Shown here: positions 1-5,038 of the stretch, piece after piece
Layout of the letters: each line of letters begins with the position of its first letter
Numbering within the stretch: the stretch's first letter is position 1
Assembly (NCBI GenBank): GCA_002452695.1
Contig: DKFA01000021.1
Coordinates: 9,323 to 14,360 of the forward strand
Length of the DNA stretch: 5,038 nucleotides
From: Dehalococcoidia bacterium UBA6808
GTDB taxonomy: Bacteria > Chloroflexota > Dehalococcoidia > GIF9 > UBA5629
Direction of reading: 5' to 3'
Translations under genes and position numbers: made by a program
The notes under the pieces: generated by a model
What the model saw: only the letters and a program-made list of their open reading frames with translations
Told to the model about the DNA's origin: nothing
Database searches by the model: none

Positions 1-38
1 CCATTACCCTAATATCTCACCATAACCCTAATATTGCA
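1..38. repeat. two imperfect 19-bp tandem direct repeats at window edge
   Basis: Units 1-19 and 20-38 agree at 16 of 19 positions. Both contain the core CCCTAATAT, and the first 15 bases differ at only one position. The series could continue to the left of the window. Spacing of 19 bp is close to two helical turns, which would suit repeated binding sites for a protein, but no partner gene is visible and the function is unknown. The next 19 bases (39-57) do not continue the repeat. Confidence 0.5.
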
Positions 39-180
39 CAAACTCTCTTTGATGATAGTACTTCTCAAATCATCTGCGCAAATAAGCATTTCTTCTGTAA
101 CGGGACAAAACTATTCAGATTGATTTAAAGAGTATCTTTTATTCAGGACATACCTGTTAGGTAATATAGAAGCTATATAA
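39..180. other. AT-rich non-coding stretch with no recognised gene
   Basis: I see no supportable gene here. One plus-strand frame is open from base 3 to the stop at 126-128, but it has no recognisable protein character and the base composition is unlike the genes to the right. Two short inverted repeats are present: 127-139 (AAAGA/TCTTT around 3 nt) and 151-163 (TACCT/AGGTA around 3 nt). Either could be chance in AT-rich DNA. No HTH-like coding remnant is seen in the minus-strand continuation past the receiver gene stop at 229. Confidence 0.45.
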
Positions 181-210
181 ATCCCGCTCCAACGAGCGGG
201 ATTTTTCTTT
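181..210. terminator. intrinsic terminator hairpin, probably bidirectional
   Basis: A perfect 9-bp stem, ATCCCGCTC at 181-189 and GAGCGGGAT at 194-202, encloses the 4-nt loop CAAC. On the plus strand it is followed by a strong T-rich run (202-210). On the minus strand the stem is followed by a weaker TTTATAT tail. It lies 26 nt beyond the stop codon of the minus-strand receiver gene, so it most likely ends that transcript. The better T-run faces rightward-moving transcription, so it may also stop transcripts entering from the left. Confidence 0.8.
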
Positions 211-228
211 TCTTATCCGTATCGCGGC

Positions 229-615
229 CTATTTGGCTTTGAGCCTGTAGCTTTGAGCCAGCGCGCGGACGGCTTCCAGCAGGTCCTGCCTGCGGCAATC
301 CTTGGTCAGATACCAGCTGGCGCCTGCTGCCAGCGCATCCCCGGCATAATCGCCATATACGGTCAGGAACAGGACTTTAACGTCCGGCATAATCTTCTTG
401 ATGGCGCGTATAGCTGTGGGACCGTCCATGCGGGGCATCTGGCCATCCATCATGATCACATCTGGCTGCAACTTGGGCGCTTTTTCCAGTGCATCCTGGC
501 CATCGACTGCAGTGCCCACAACCATAATATCTTTATGCCCGTCGAATATGCTCTTCAGCCCTTCTCTTACAACCTCGTTGTCATCTACAATTAAAACTTT
601 GATCGGTTCTTCCAT
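229..615 (-). CDS. stand-alone response regulator receiver protein
   Basis: This 128-residue cytoplasmic protein is a single CheY-like receiver domain. It has the acidic pocket D11-D12, the phospho-acceptor D57 (in DVIMMD), the switch residue T85 and the conserved K105 in the YLTKD motif, so it should be able to accept phosphate. It ends at about residue 128, just after the last receiver helix, where NarL-type proteins would continue into a linker and a LuxR helix-turn-helix. The N-terminal half resembles the neighbouring NarL regulator (both have LIVDD followed shortly by VVREG), which suggests a related origin. The ATG at 615 is supported by AGGTGAG at 618-624. The gene lies 214 bp downstream of the two-component operon and may have its own promoter. 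With no output domain it may act as a phosphate sink or through protein contacts; the cognate kinase is not proven. The receiver assignment is firm, the role is not. Confidence 0.93.
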   Translation of the reverse strand: MEEPIKVLIVDDNEVVREGLKSIFDGHKDIMVVGTAVDGQDALEKAPKLQPDVIMMDGQMPRMDGPTAIRAIKKIMPDVKVLFLTVYGDYAGDALAAGASWYLTKDCRRQDLLEAVRALAQSYRLKAK

Positions 616-666
616 TTCTCACCTTTACTTTATTTTTTCTCCTCTTAATAGTGTATCGTATAACAG

Positions 667-680
667 CAGCGTCGACGCTG
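667..680. repeat. perfect 14-bp palindrome CAGCGTCGACGCTG
   Basis: Each half is CAGCGTC read on opposite strands, with no spacer. It lies 51 nt upstream of the receiver start codon, within AT-rich DNA. It could be an operator for a dimeric regulator or the stem of an RNA hairpin in the leader. The sequence does not decide between these. Confidence 0.5.
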
Positions 681-723
681 TATATATGAATATATAAAAG
701 CGCTTTAATAGCGTAAGTCTAAC

Positions 724-740
724 GTATTTGGAGCAAATAC
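724..740. repeat. 7-3-7 inverted repeat GTATTTG-GAG-CAAATAC, possible operator
   Basis: The two 7-bp arms at 724-730 and 734-740 are exact reverse complements around a 3-nt centre. The size and spacing are typical of binding sites for dimeric helix-turn-helix proteins. It is 108 nt upstream of the receiver start codon. The NarL-type regulator encoded just upstream is one candidate binder, but this is only inference from position. Confidence 0.4.
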
Positions 741-787
741 ATAATCAGGATTAAGTTTGAATTTAGCCATATAGAAAGGTTGATCCT

Positions 788-807
788 GCTGTCAGACTAT
801 TGACAGC
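788..807. repeat. hairpin with 7-bp stem after the regulator gene
   Basis: GCTGTCA at 788-794 pairs with TGACAGC at 801-807 around a 6-nt loop. On the minus strand it directly follows the T-run of the AT-rich hairpin at 809-829 and has no T-run of its own. It may stabilise the 3' end of the operon mRNA or form part of a regulatory site; neither role is shown. Confidence 0.4.
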
Positions 808-808
808 G

Positions 809-829
809 AAAAATCATACTAAAGTATGA
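809..829 (-). terminator. weak AT-rich intrinsic terminator of the two-component operon
   Basis: Directly after the regulator stop codon (830-832), the minus strand reads TCATAC, loop TTTA, GTATGA, then TTTTT. The stem is only 6 bp and mostly A-T, so termination is probably incomplete, and some read-through into the receiver gene is possible. The same DNA is a symmetric element (TCATACT and AGTATGA) that could instead bind a protein. The 8-base ACTAAAGT at 818-825 recurs at 829-836. Confidence 0.4.
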
Positions 830-1474
830 CTAAAGTTGGATTATGCCCTTTTTCAGCGCGGTGGTGACGGCCTCGGTACGTGTGGTCACAGCAAGTTTCT
901 GGAAGATGCTGGTAATATGCGTTTTAACCGTGCTCTGCGTAATAGATAGCTGGTCGGCGATGTCCTTGTTGGATACACCCTTGGCCATCAATCTGAGCAC
1001 TTCCACTTCCCGGTCGGAAAGCGTTTCACTGGCAGGCGCCTTGCGGGACAGCTCGGCCAGCTTATCGAGCACCCTGGAAGCCACCACCGGCTGGATCAGC
1101 GATTCCCCCCTCGAGACAGCACGTATGGCTTTGAACAGCTCTTCACGCGGGGCGTCCTTGAGCAGGTAGGCCCTGGCCCCGGCGGCTATGCCACGGAAAA
1201 TGTACTCATCGTCAGAATAGGTGGTCAGGATGATGAACTTGATATCGGGCATGTCGGCCTTGATGCGGGTGATAGCTTCCACGCCATCAACCTCAGGCAT
1301 ACGCAGGTCCATCAATATGACATCCGGCGACAACTCGCGTGCCTTATCAATGGCCTCCTGTCCGTTGGCAGCTTCGCCCACAATCTTGAAATCGGATTCG
1401 CGCTTGAGCATGGCGCCGATGCCCTCCCGCACCACAGGATGATCGTCAACGATTAATATCTTGGTTACCTCCAC
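830..1474 (-). CDS. NarL/FixJ-family DNA-binding response regulator
   Basis: This 214-residue protein is a complete NarL-type transcriptional regulator. The N-terminal receiver (about residues 4-120) has the acidic pair D10-D11, the phospho-acceptor D56 in DVILMD, T84/T85 in the switch position and K106 in YLLKD. A linker leads to a LuxR-type helix-turn-helix at about 150-205, with the family signature LSDREVEVLRLMAKG and the recognition-helix region STVKTHITSIFQKL. Family members are phosphorylated by a partner kinase, dimerise and bind promoter DNA. The partner is almost certainly the HisKA_3 kinase encoded 11 nt upstream. The start is GTG at 1474, chosen because AGGAGGG lies 6 nt before it and the protein then begins at the usual receiver strand. 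Target genes cannot be told from the window; self-regulation or control of the downstream receiver gene is possible. Confidence 0.95.
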   Translation of the reverse strand: MEVTKILIVDDHPVVREGIGAMLKRESDFKIVGEAANGQEAIDKARELSPDVILMDLRMPEVDGVEAITRIKADMPDIKFIILTTYSDDEYIFRGIAAGARAYLLKDAPREELFKAIRAVSRGESLIQPVVASRVLDKLAELSRKAPASETLSDREVEVLRLMAKGVSNKDIADQLSITQSTVKTHITSIFQKLAVTTRTEAVTTALKKGIIQL

Positions 1475-1480
1475 GCTTTT

Positions 1481-1487
1481 CCCTCCT
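1481..1487 (-). promoter_or_regulatory. strong ribosome binding site fixing the GTG start of the regulator
   Basis: AGGAGGG on the minus strand is followed by the 6-nt spacer AAAAGC and then GTG. The site overlaps the last two bases of the kinase stop codon TAG (1486-1488), so translation of kinase and regulator is probably coupled. Confidence 0.8.
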
Positions 1488-3609
1488 ATGCAATCGGTAT
1501 CGAGGCCTTTATCACGGTGCCCGCGCCTTTCTCGCTCTGTACCTCAAAATGTCCTTTCTGTCCCAACACCCTCTCCCGCATACTGATCAGTCCATACCCA
1601 CCGGATTTGCCTACCTTGCCGTCCGGCTCCATGGTAAATCCTACACCGTTGTCCTTGATCGCCAGCTCAACCTCGTTGCTATCATAATTGAGCGTTACTT
1701 CCACCTCGGTGGCCTGGGCATGTTTGGCAATATTTGTCAGCGCCTCCTGGCATATGCGAAACAGCGCGGTGCCCGTCTCGGGGGGTAGCTCCCGTTTCTC
1801 GCCGAACTGGGTAAATACGGCATCAATGCCGTGGTCCTGTTTGAAGCGGTCCACCTCGTGTTTGATGGCCTCGTCGATGCGCAACTGTTCAAGCGCCTGT
1901 GGGCTGAGGTTCCAGACCGATCTTCTGGCTTCTTGCAGGCTCTTGCGGGCCAGGCTGCGCGCCTGGTTGAGGTGCTTCTGTACATCCGGGTTCATCTCAT
2001 CGCCCAGCACCTGCTCCGTCGCTTCAAGCTGCAGGATAATGCCGGTAAATCCCTGAGCCAATGTGTCGTGTATTTCACGAGCCATGCGGTTACGTTCTTC
2101 GGTAACTGCCATTGACCGCGTCTCCTGGTACAGCCTCGCATTTTCAATTGCTACCGCCAGTTGGTCGGCCAGCGTTTGAGCTGTGAAGATATCGGCTTCG
2201 TCGAAACCGTCCACTTCGGTGCTCTCGATGTCCAGCACACCCAGCACCCTGCCGCCCATCTTGACCGGCACTGCCAGCTCTGAGCGCGTCTCGCTGTGCG
2301 AGTCCTGCCGCTGTGCCTCATCCAGTTCCTGGAGATCACGGATCAGAACATACTCGCCTGTCGTCGCCGCCTTGCCGATAATACTCTGCTCATCCATCTC
2401 CAGCGGTACCCCGACCGGGATCACGTTTTTCTGCCCGCTGAAATGCAGCGTCTTCAACATCAGCTTGCCCGAGCTGGGCTCGAACAGGAAAATATTAACA
2501 TTGTAAAAATGGAAGGTCTGCCTGAGCAAATTGCCCACGTAAGCCAGCAGCTCATCCAGGTTCACGATGGAGCTGATCTTGCGGCTGACCTCGTTGATGG
2601 TGCGCAACTGTTCAGCCCGCTGGCGCTCCTTCTCCGTACGGTCGATAACCTTTTGTTCCAGGGTGCTGTATGATTCTCTCAGCGCTAGTCCCATCTTATT
2701 GAACTGCTCTGCCAGCACCTGCATTTCGTCACCGGTGTTGACATCCAGGCTGTAGTCAAGCTCACCCCTGGCGATATGCTCGGAACCTTCGGTCAGCGCC
2801 ATGACCGGCCGTGTGATCGTCTCTGACAGCAGGAATGAAACACCCGAGACGAAGACCACCATTCCGACGATGACCGCGATAAAGATGAGCTCGGCCTCAC
2901 GCGCCTGCTTGTCCACCTGCTTGCTCATCTCCTCCACCGCCGATGCAATACGGTCCTTGGTATCCTCCGCAGCTGAGGAGAATTCATCCAGGTAAGTGTA
3001 GGCTGCCACAATCAGGTTGGACGATTCCACCGGGACGGCATAAAAATACTTGGTGCGCTCTGTGGCATCCGTCTCGGCTTTATACTTATAGTAGCCCGAA
3101 GCATCACCGCCCAGCAGGCTCCTTTCGAAGATGGAGGAATAGTAAGACGGTTCGCCGCCGAGCTGTCTGAGATTGGTGCCGACGATGGTCGGGTCTGCCG
3201 CAAAGTATATCTTGCCCGTCTTGTCGTACACAATAGTGTAGCCGGTCCTTCCGACCTTCTGCACGGCGATCGCTTTCAATCTTTCATCCTTGACGATATC
3301 GACGTCGGTCAGGTCATGATGCAGTTGCAGATAGAAATAGATTTCCTTGGCCACGTCGCTGGCCTTCTGATAAATGGTACGCCGGCCCTGGTCTTCCAGT
3401 GCGGCAATGCTGACCGACATCACAGTCTCGCCCATAGACGCGCTATACTCCTTGGTCAGCGAGCCGACCGATCCGATATAGCGCAGGGCCAGCGAGCTGA
3501 TAATGCCCACAGAGATCAAAGACAGAGCCAGGAATGAGATCAATATTTTATCCCGGATGCCGAAACGTATCGAGATTTTATCCATCTGACCGGCATGCTT
3601 AGACTGCAT
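1486..3609 (-). CDS. membrane sensor histidine kinase (Cache-HAMP-GAF-HisKA_3)
   Basis: This 707-residue kinase would autophosphorylate on a histidine and pass the phosphate to the regulator encoded next. In order it has: a membrane segment at about 22-42; an extracytoplasmic domain at about 46-238 with a Cache-like core (GYTIVYDKTGKIYFAADP, about 123-140); a second membrane segment at about 240-262; a HAMP linker at about 263-316; a charged coiled-coil stretch at about 313-340; a GAF domain at about 348-492; a HisKA_3 dimerisation region with acceptor H514 in AREIHDTLAQG; and an ATPase domain with the N-box around N626 (QEALTNIAKHA), DNGVGF at 653-658, GYGL at 671-674 and GAGT at 696-699. 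All catalytic motifs are present. The ATG at 3609 is preferred because AGGGG lies 5 nt upstream; the longer reading from TTG at 3642 would overlap the nuclease gene by 44 nt. A later ATG at 3585 is possible but has a poorer upstream site. The ligand is unknown. Confidence 0.95.
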   Translation of the reverse strand: MQSKHAGQMDKISIRFGIRDKILISFLALSLISVGIISSLALRYIGSVGSLTKEYSASMGETVMSVSIAALEDQGRRTIYQKASDVAKEIYFYLQLHHDLTDVDIVKDERLKAIAVQKVGRTGYTIVYDKTGKIYFAADPTIVGTNLRQLGGEPSYYSSIFERSLLGGDASGYYKYKAETDATERTKYFYAVPVESSNLIVAAYTYLDEFSSAAEDTKDRIASAVEEMSKQVDKQAREAELIFIAVIVGMVVFVSGVSFLLSETITRPVMALTEGSEHIARGELDYSLDVNTGDEMQVLAEQFNKMGLALRESYSTLEQKVIDRTEKERQRAEQLRTINEVSRKISSIVNLDELLAYVGNLLRQTFHFYNVNIFLFEPSSGKLMLKTLHFSGQKNVIPVGVPLEMDEQSIIGKAATTGEYVLIRDLQELDEAQRQDSHSETRSELAVPVKMGGRVLGVLDIESTEVDGFDEADIFTAQTLADQLAVAIENARLYQETRSMAVTEERNRMAREIHDTLAQGFTGIILQLEATEQVLGDEMNPDVQKHLNQARSLARKSLQEARRSVWNLSPQALEQLRIDEAIKHEVDRFKQDHGIDAVFTQFGEKRELPPETGTALFRICQEALTNIAKHAQATEVEVTLNYDSNEVELAIKDNGVGFTMEPDGKVGKSGGYGLISMRERVLGQKGHFEVQSEKGAGTVIKASIPIA

Positions 3610-4852
3610 AAGTACCCCTGTCGGCGGAAAGCCTGGTTTCAATTAATTTTTCTGCGTATTCAAGCAACAGCTTTTGTCTTTCGGGCGAAACGCCCCTGTC
3701 ATCGATATAATTTTTCAATGCTTCTACAGGGGAAAGCCCTTCTTTCAGCCAGCCCGAGGCGCGGCTGACAGCTTCCCTGTGTATTTCTTTCGATATGCTT
3801 ACATTATATGCTTCTTTCAGCGCTTTCAAAATATCACTGTCCCTGACCAGTGGCGCAATACTGCCCGGCAGCGACAGTTTCAGTCTCACCACTGCCCCTT
3901 TTACAGTTTCACTGGCGGAGGCAATCAGGGATAGTACCTTTCCGGTTGGATCGAGCTCGTCTTCAGCCAGCTCCGCCTGTAAAGTCAGGAACCGTCTGGC
4001 CTGCACCGGCTGGAACGCATAGCTGACGCTCCTGGGCTTCGTTGTTGTATCAATATCTACCACGTAAAACCCCTTGTCTTCCTTTTCATCGCTGAAGTCC
4101 AGCCTCTCCATGCTGCCTGCGTATACTACCGGAGGCGTCTCGCTGAGCACCTGCCTCCTGTGCACATGCCCCAGCGCCACATAGTCATAGACCGGATTGG
4201 CAATCGTACTGAGAGTTACTACAGGGTCGTTGCCGATCATCATGCTTTTCTCAGTGCCGGTTTTGGCGCTGGCAACGGCGATGTGAGAGGCCAGGACGGC
4301 AGGATACGACGGATCAATCTCAGCAGCCAGGGAGGTCAGACGTGCCGACATCACGTCCTGCATCAGCTTCATCACCTCGCTCACGCTCAGATTTTTCGCT
4401 TCGTCACGCGCCAGCAGCGCATTTCGTCTGAGCCAGGGAAAGGCTGCCACCTGCACCAGGCCCGAGGGAGTCTCGATCTTCAGCACCTCCGGCCTGTCGG
4501 CGATATGGATATAATCAATGCGCAGCGTCTCGAAGATGTCGACCGAGTTGGCCTTGCCCTGGGCGCCGGGCAGATCGTGGTTGCCGGTCACGATCACCGT
4601 AGGTATACGCGCCCGGGACAGCTTTAATATTCGCGAGGCGAACTCCCGCTGGTGCGTCTGCGAAGGTTCCCTGTTCTTGTAAACATCTCCACAGAAAAGC
4701 GCCAGATCGGCGTTGTTCTCCACAGCATATCCGATCACGGTATCCAGAGATCTCAGCTCGTCCAGCACACGCGTGGAAAGACCGCTAGCAGCATCCAGGC
4801 TGCCGTAGGTCTCTACTCCTATATGAGTATCAGCAAAATGGACAATTTTCAT
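3599..4852 (-). CDS. sbcD: SbcD/Mre11-family DNA repair exonuclease
   Basis: This 417-residue protein is a calcineurin-like metallophosphoesterase of the SbcD/Mre11 type. Members use two metal ions, usually Mn2+, to cut DNA ends and hairpins with the SbcC/Rad50 ATPase. The metal-ligand motifs are complete and in order: D8 and H10 (FADTHIG), D56 (CGDV), N91-H92 (TGNHD), H190 (ASH), and H229 and H231 (GHVH). After these come a typical YAGSMERLDF segment near 244-253 and a C-terminal capping region of about 150 residues. The length is close to that of E. coli SbcD. The ATG at 4852 is preferred because the protein then starts at MKIVHFADTH, as relatives do; a GTG at 4864 would add four residues, and neither start has a clear ribosome binding site. 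The gene begins 27 nt after the glycyl-tRNA synthetase stop and overlaps the kinase start. No SbcC gene lies in the window, so assignment to an SbcCD complex is by family only. Confidence 0.9.
   Translation of the reverse strand: MKIVHFADTHIGVETYGSLDAASGLSTRVLDELRSLDTVIGYAVENNADLALFCGDVYKNREPSQTHQREFASRILKLSRARIPTVIVTGNHDLPGAQGKANSVDIFETLRIDYIHIADRPEVLKIETPSGLVQVAAFPWLRRNALLARDEAKNLSVSEVMKLMQDVMSARLTSLAAEIDPSYPAVLASHIAVASAKTGTEKSMMIGNDPVVTLSTIANPVYDYVALGHVHRRQVLSETPPVVYAGSMERLDFSDEKEDKGFYVVDIDTTTKPRSVSYAFQPVQARRFLTLQAELAEDELDPTGKVLSLIASASETVKGAVVRLKLSLPGSIAPLVRDSDILKALKEAYNVSISKEIHREAVSRASGWLKEGLSPVEALKNYIDDRGVSPERQKLLLEYAEKLIETRLSADRGTYAV
3615..3619 (-). promoter_or_regulatory. ribosome binding site choosing the kinase ATG at 3609
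   Basis: AGGGG on the minus strand is followed by TACTT and ATG. It lies inside the last codons of the nuclease gene. The start codon overlaps that gene's end by 11 nt (ATGCAGTCTAA), an arrangement typical of translational coupling. Confidence 0.65.
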
Positions 4853-4879
4853 GCTATCGTTCACAAGGCGGTGACGATT

Positions 4880-5038
4880 TTATTGCAGGAACTTTGCCCG
4901 CAGGGCATCCAGCAGTTCGGGAATCGGCACCCTGTCCTGCTGCATGCTGTCGCGATCGCGTATGGTGACCTGGTTATCTTCCAGCGACTGAAAATCGATG
5001 GTTACGCAATAGGGTGTGCCGATCTCGTCCTGACGGCG
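4880..5038 (-). CDS. glyQS: glycyl-tRNA synthetase, C-terminal end (partial, 5' end outside window)
   Basis: Only the last 52 codons are present, ending in TAA at 4880-4882; the reading frame runs off the right edge. The peptide starts RRQDEIGTPYCVTIDF and continues with DNQVTIRDRDSMQQDRV, the hallmark end of the anticodon-binding domain of the single-chain, dimeric class II glycyl-tRNA synthetase. This type is found in eukaryotes, archaea and many bacteria, and differs from the two-subunit GlyQ/GlyS enzyme of E. coli. It charges tRNA-Gly with glycine in the cytoplasm. The related prolyl and threonyl enzymes share the fold, but this residue pattern fits the glycyl enzyme best. It is the first visible gene of the leftward cluster. 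The symbol glyS is also used for this form. Confidence 0.9.
   Translation of the reverse strand, partial: RRQDEIGTPYCVTIDFQSLEDNQVTIRDRDSMQQDRVPIPELLDALRAKFLQ

Larger units (their letters stand above)
616..787 (-). promoter_or_regulatory. upstream region of the receiver gene, rich in inverted repeats
   Basis: This AT-rich region holds no gene. It carries several symmetric elements in a row: an inverted repeat at 724-740, the palindrome AAAGCGCTTT at 697-706, TATATA arms at 681-696 and a GC-rich palindrome at 667-680. Such a layout suits a regulated promoter for the receiver gene, but I cannot point to a convincing -35/-10 pair; only partial matches are present. A purine-rich stretch at 638-645 (AGAGGAGA on the minus strand) lies too far from the ATG to be its ribosome binding site. 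Confidence 0.35.

Noticed and set aside
7..34. CCCTAA motifs resembling telomere repeats
   Set aside because: Only two copies occur, spaced 19 bp apart inside a longer repeated unit, in a clearly bacterial context. The match is coincidental.
3..128. Possible 3' end of a rightward gene in the plus-strand frame open from the left edge
   Set aside because: The 41 codons show no recognisable family and sit in AT-rich DNA containing a 19-bp repeat that is out of phase with codons. There is not enough to call a gene.
253..697. Plus-strand open frames opposite the receiver gene
   Set aside because: The minus-strand protein is a clear receiver with all key residues; the plus-strand translations have no family character.
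697..722. Candidate minus-strand promoter (TAGACT, 17 nt, TTTATA)
   Set aside because: Only 4 of 6 and 3 of 6 bases match the consensus boxes, which is expected by chance in AT-rich DNA.
3610..3642. Longer kinase start at TTG 3642
   Set aside because: It would overlap the nuclease gene by 44 nt, whereas the ATG at 3609 has a well-placed AGGGG.
4160..4627. Plus-strand open frame of 155 codons
   Set aside because: It lies entirely opposite the nuclease gene, whose metal-binding motifs are intact, and its translation shows no recognisable domain. It is an antisense shadow.
1..5038. CRISPR array, insertion sequence or tRNA gene
   Set aside because: No regularly spaced repeats beyond two units, no transposase-like protein, no terminal inverted repeats flanking a gene, and no cloverleaf-like sequence were seen.

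Overview
The window reads as one leftward (minus-strand) gene train from a bacterium, followed by a short intergenic region, a separately placed small gene and an AT-rich non-coding left end. The coding part is moderately GC-rich. Three features suggest a Chloroflexota-type bacterium, perhaps Dehalococcoidia-like: a one-subunit (dimeric) glycyl-tRNA synthetase, a Cache-HAMP-GAF-HisKA_3 histidine kinase, and NarL/FixJ response regulators. This placement is inferred from gene style, not from a marker gene, so it is tentative.

From right to left, in the direction of transcription: the 3' end of a glycyl-tRNA synthetase gene (4880-5038, cut by the window edge); an SbcD/Mre11-family DNA repair nuclease (3599-4852); a membrane sensor histidine kinase (1486-3609); and a NarL-type DNA-binding response regulator (830-1474). 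Gaps are 27 nt or less, the nuclease and kinase genes overlap by 11 nt, and the regulator's Shine-Dalgarno sequence lies across the kinase stop codon. The four genes are therefore probably co-transcribed, at least in part. A weak AT-rich hairpin with a T-run follows the regulator stop codon.

A 214-bp intergenic region (616-829) then carries several inverted repeats, including a perfect 14-bp palindrome and a 7-3-7 inverted repeat. Next is a 128-residue stand-alone receiver protein (229-615) with all phosphorylation residues but no output domain. A GC-rich hairpin terminator (181-210) closes it. Positions 1-180 are AT-rich with no supportable gene; two imperfect 19-bp direct repeats lie at the very edge.

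The kinase and the NarL regulator form a complete two-component system. The kinase would sense an extracytoplasmic ligand through its Cache-like domain and possibly a cytoplasmic cue through its GAF domain. It would then autophosphorylate at His514 and pass the phosphate to Asp56 of the regulator. The stand-alone receiver resembles the regulator's receiver and could be a second phosphoryl acceptor (sink or competitor) or act through protein contacts; this is inference. The synthetase and nuclease are housekeeping genes with no evident functional link to the signalling genes. I see no clear sign of a new defence system, mobile element or CRISPR array.
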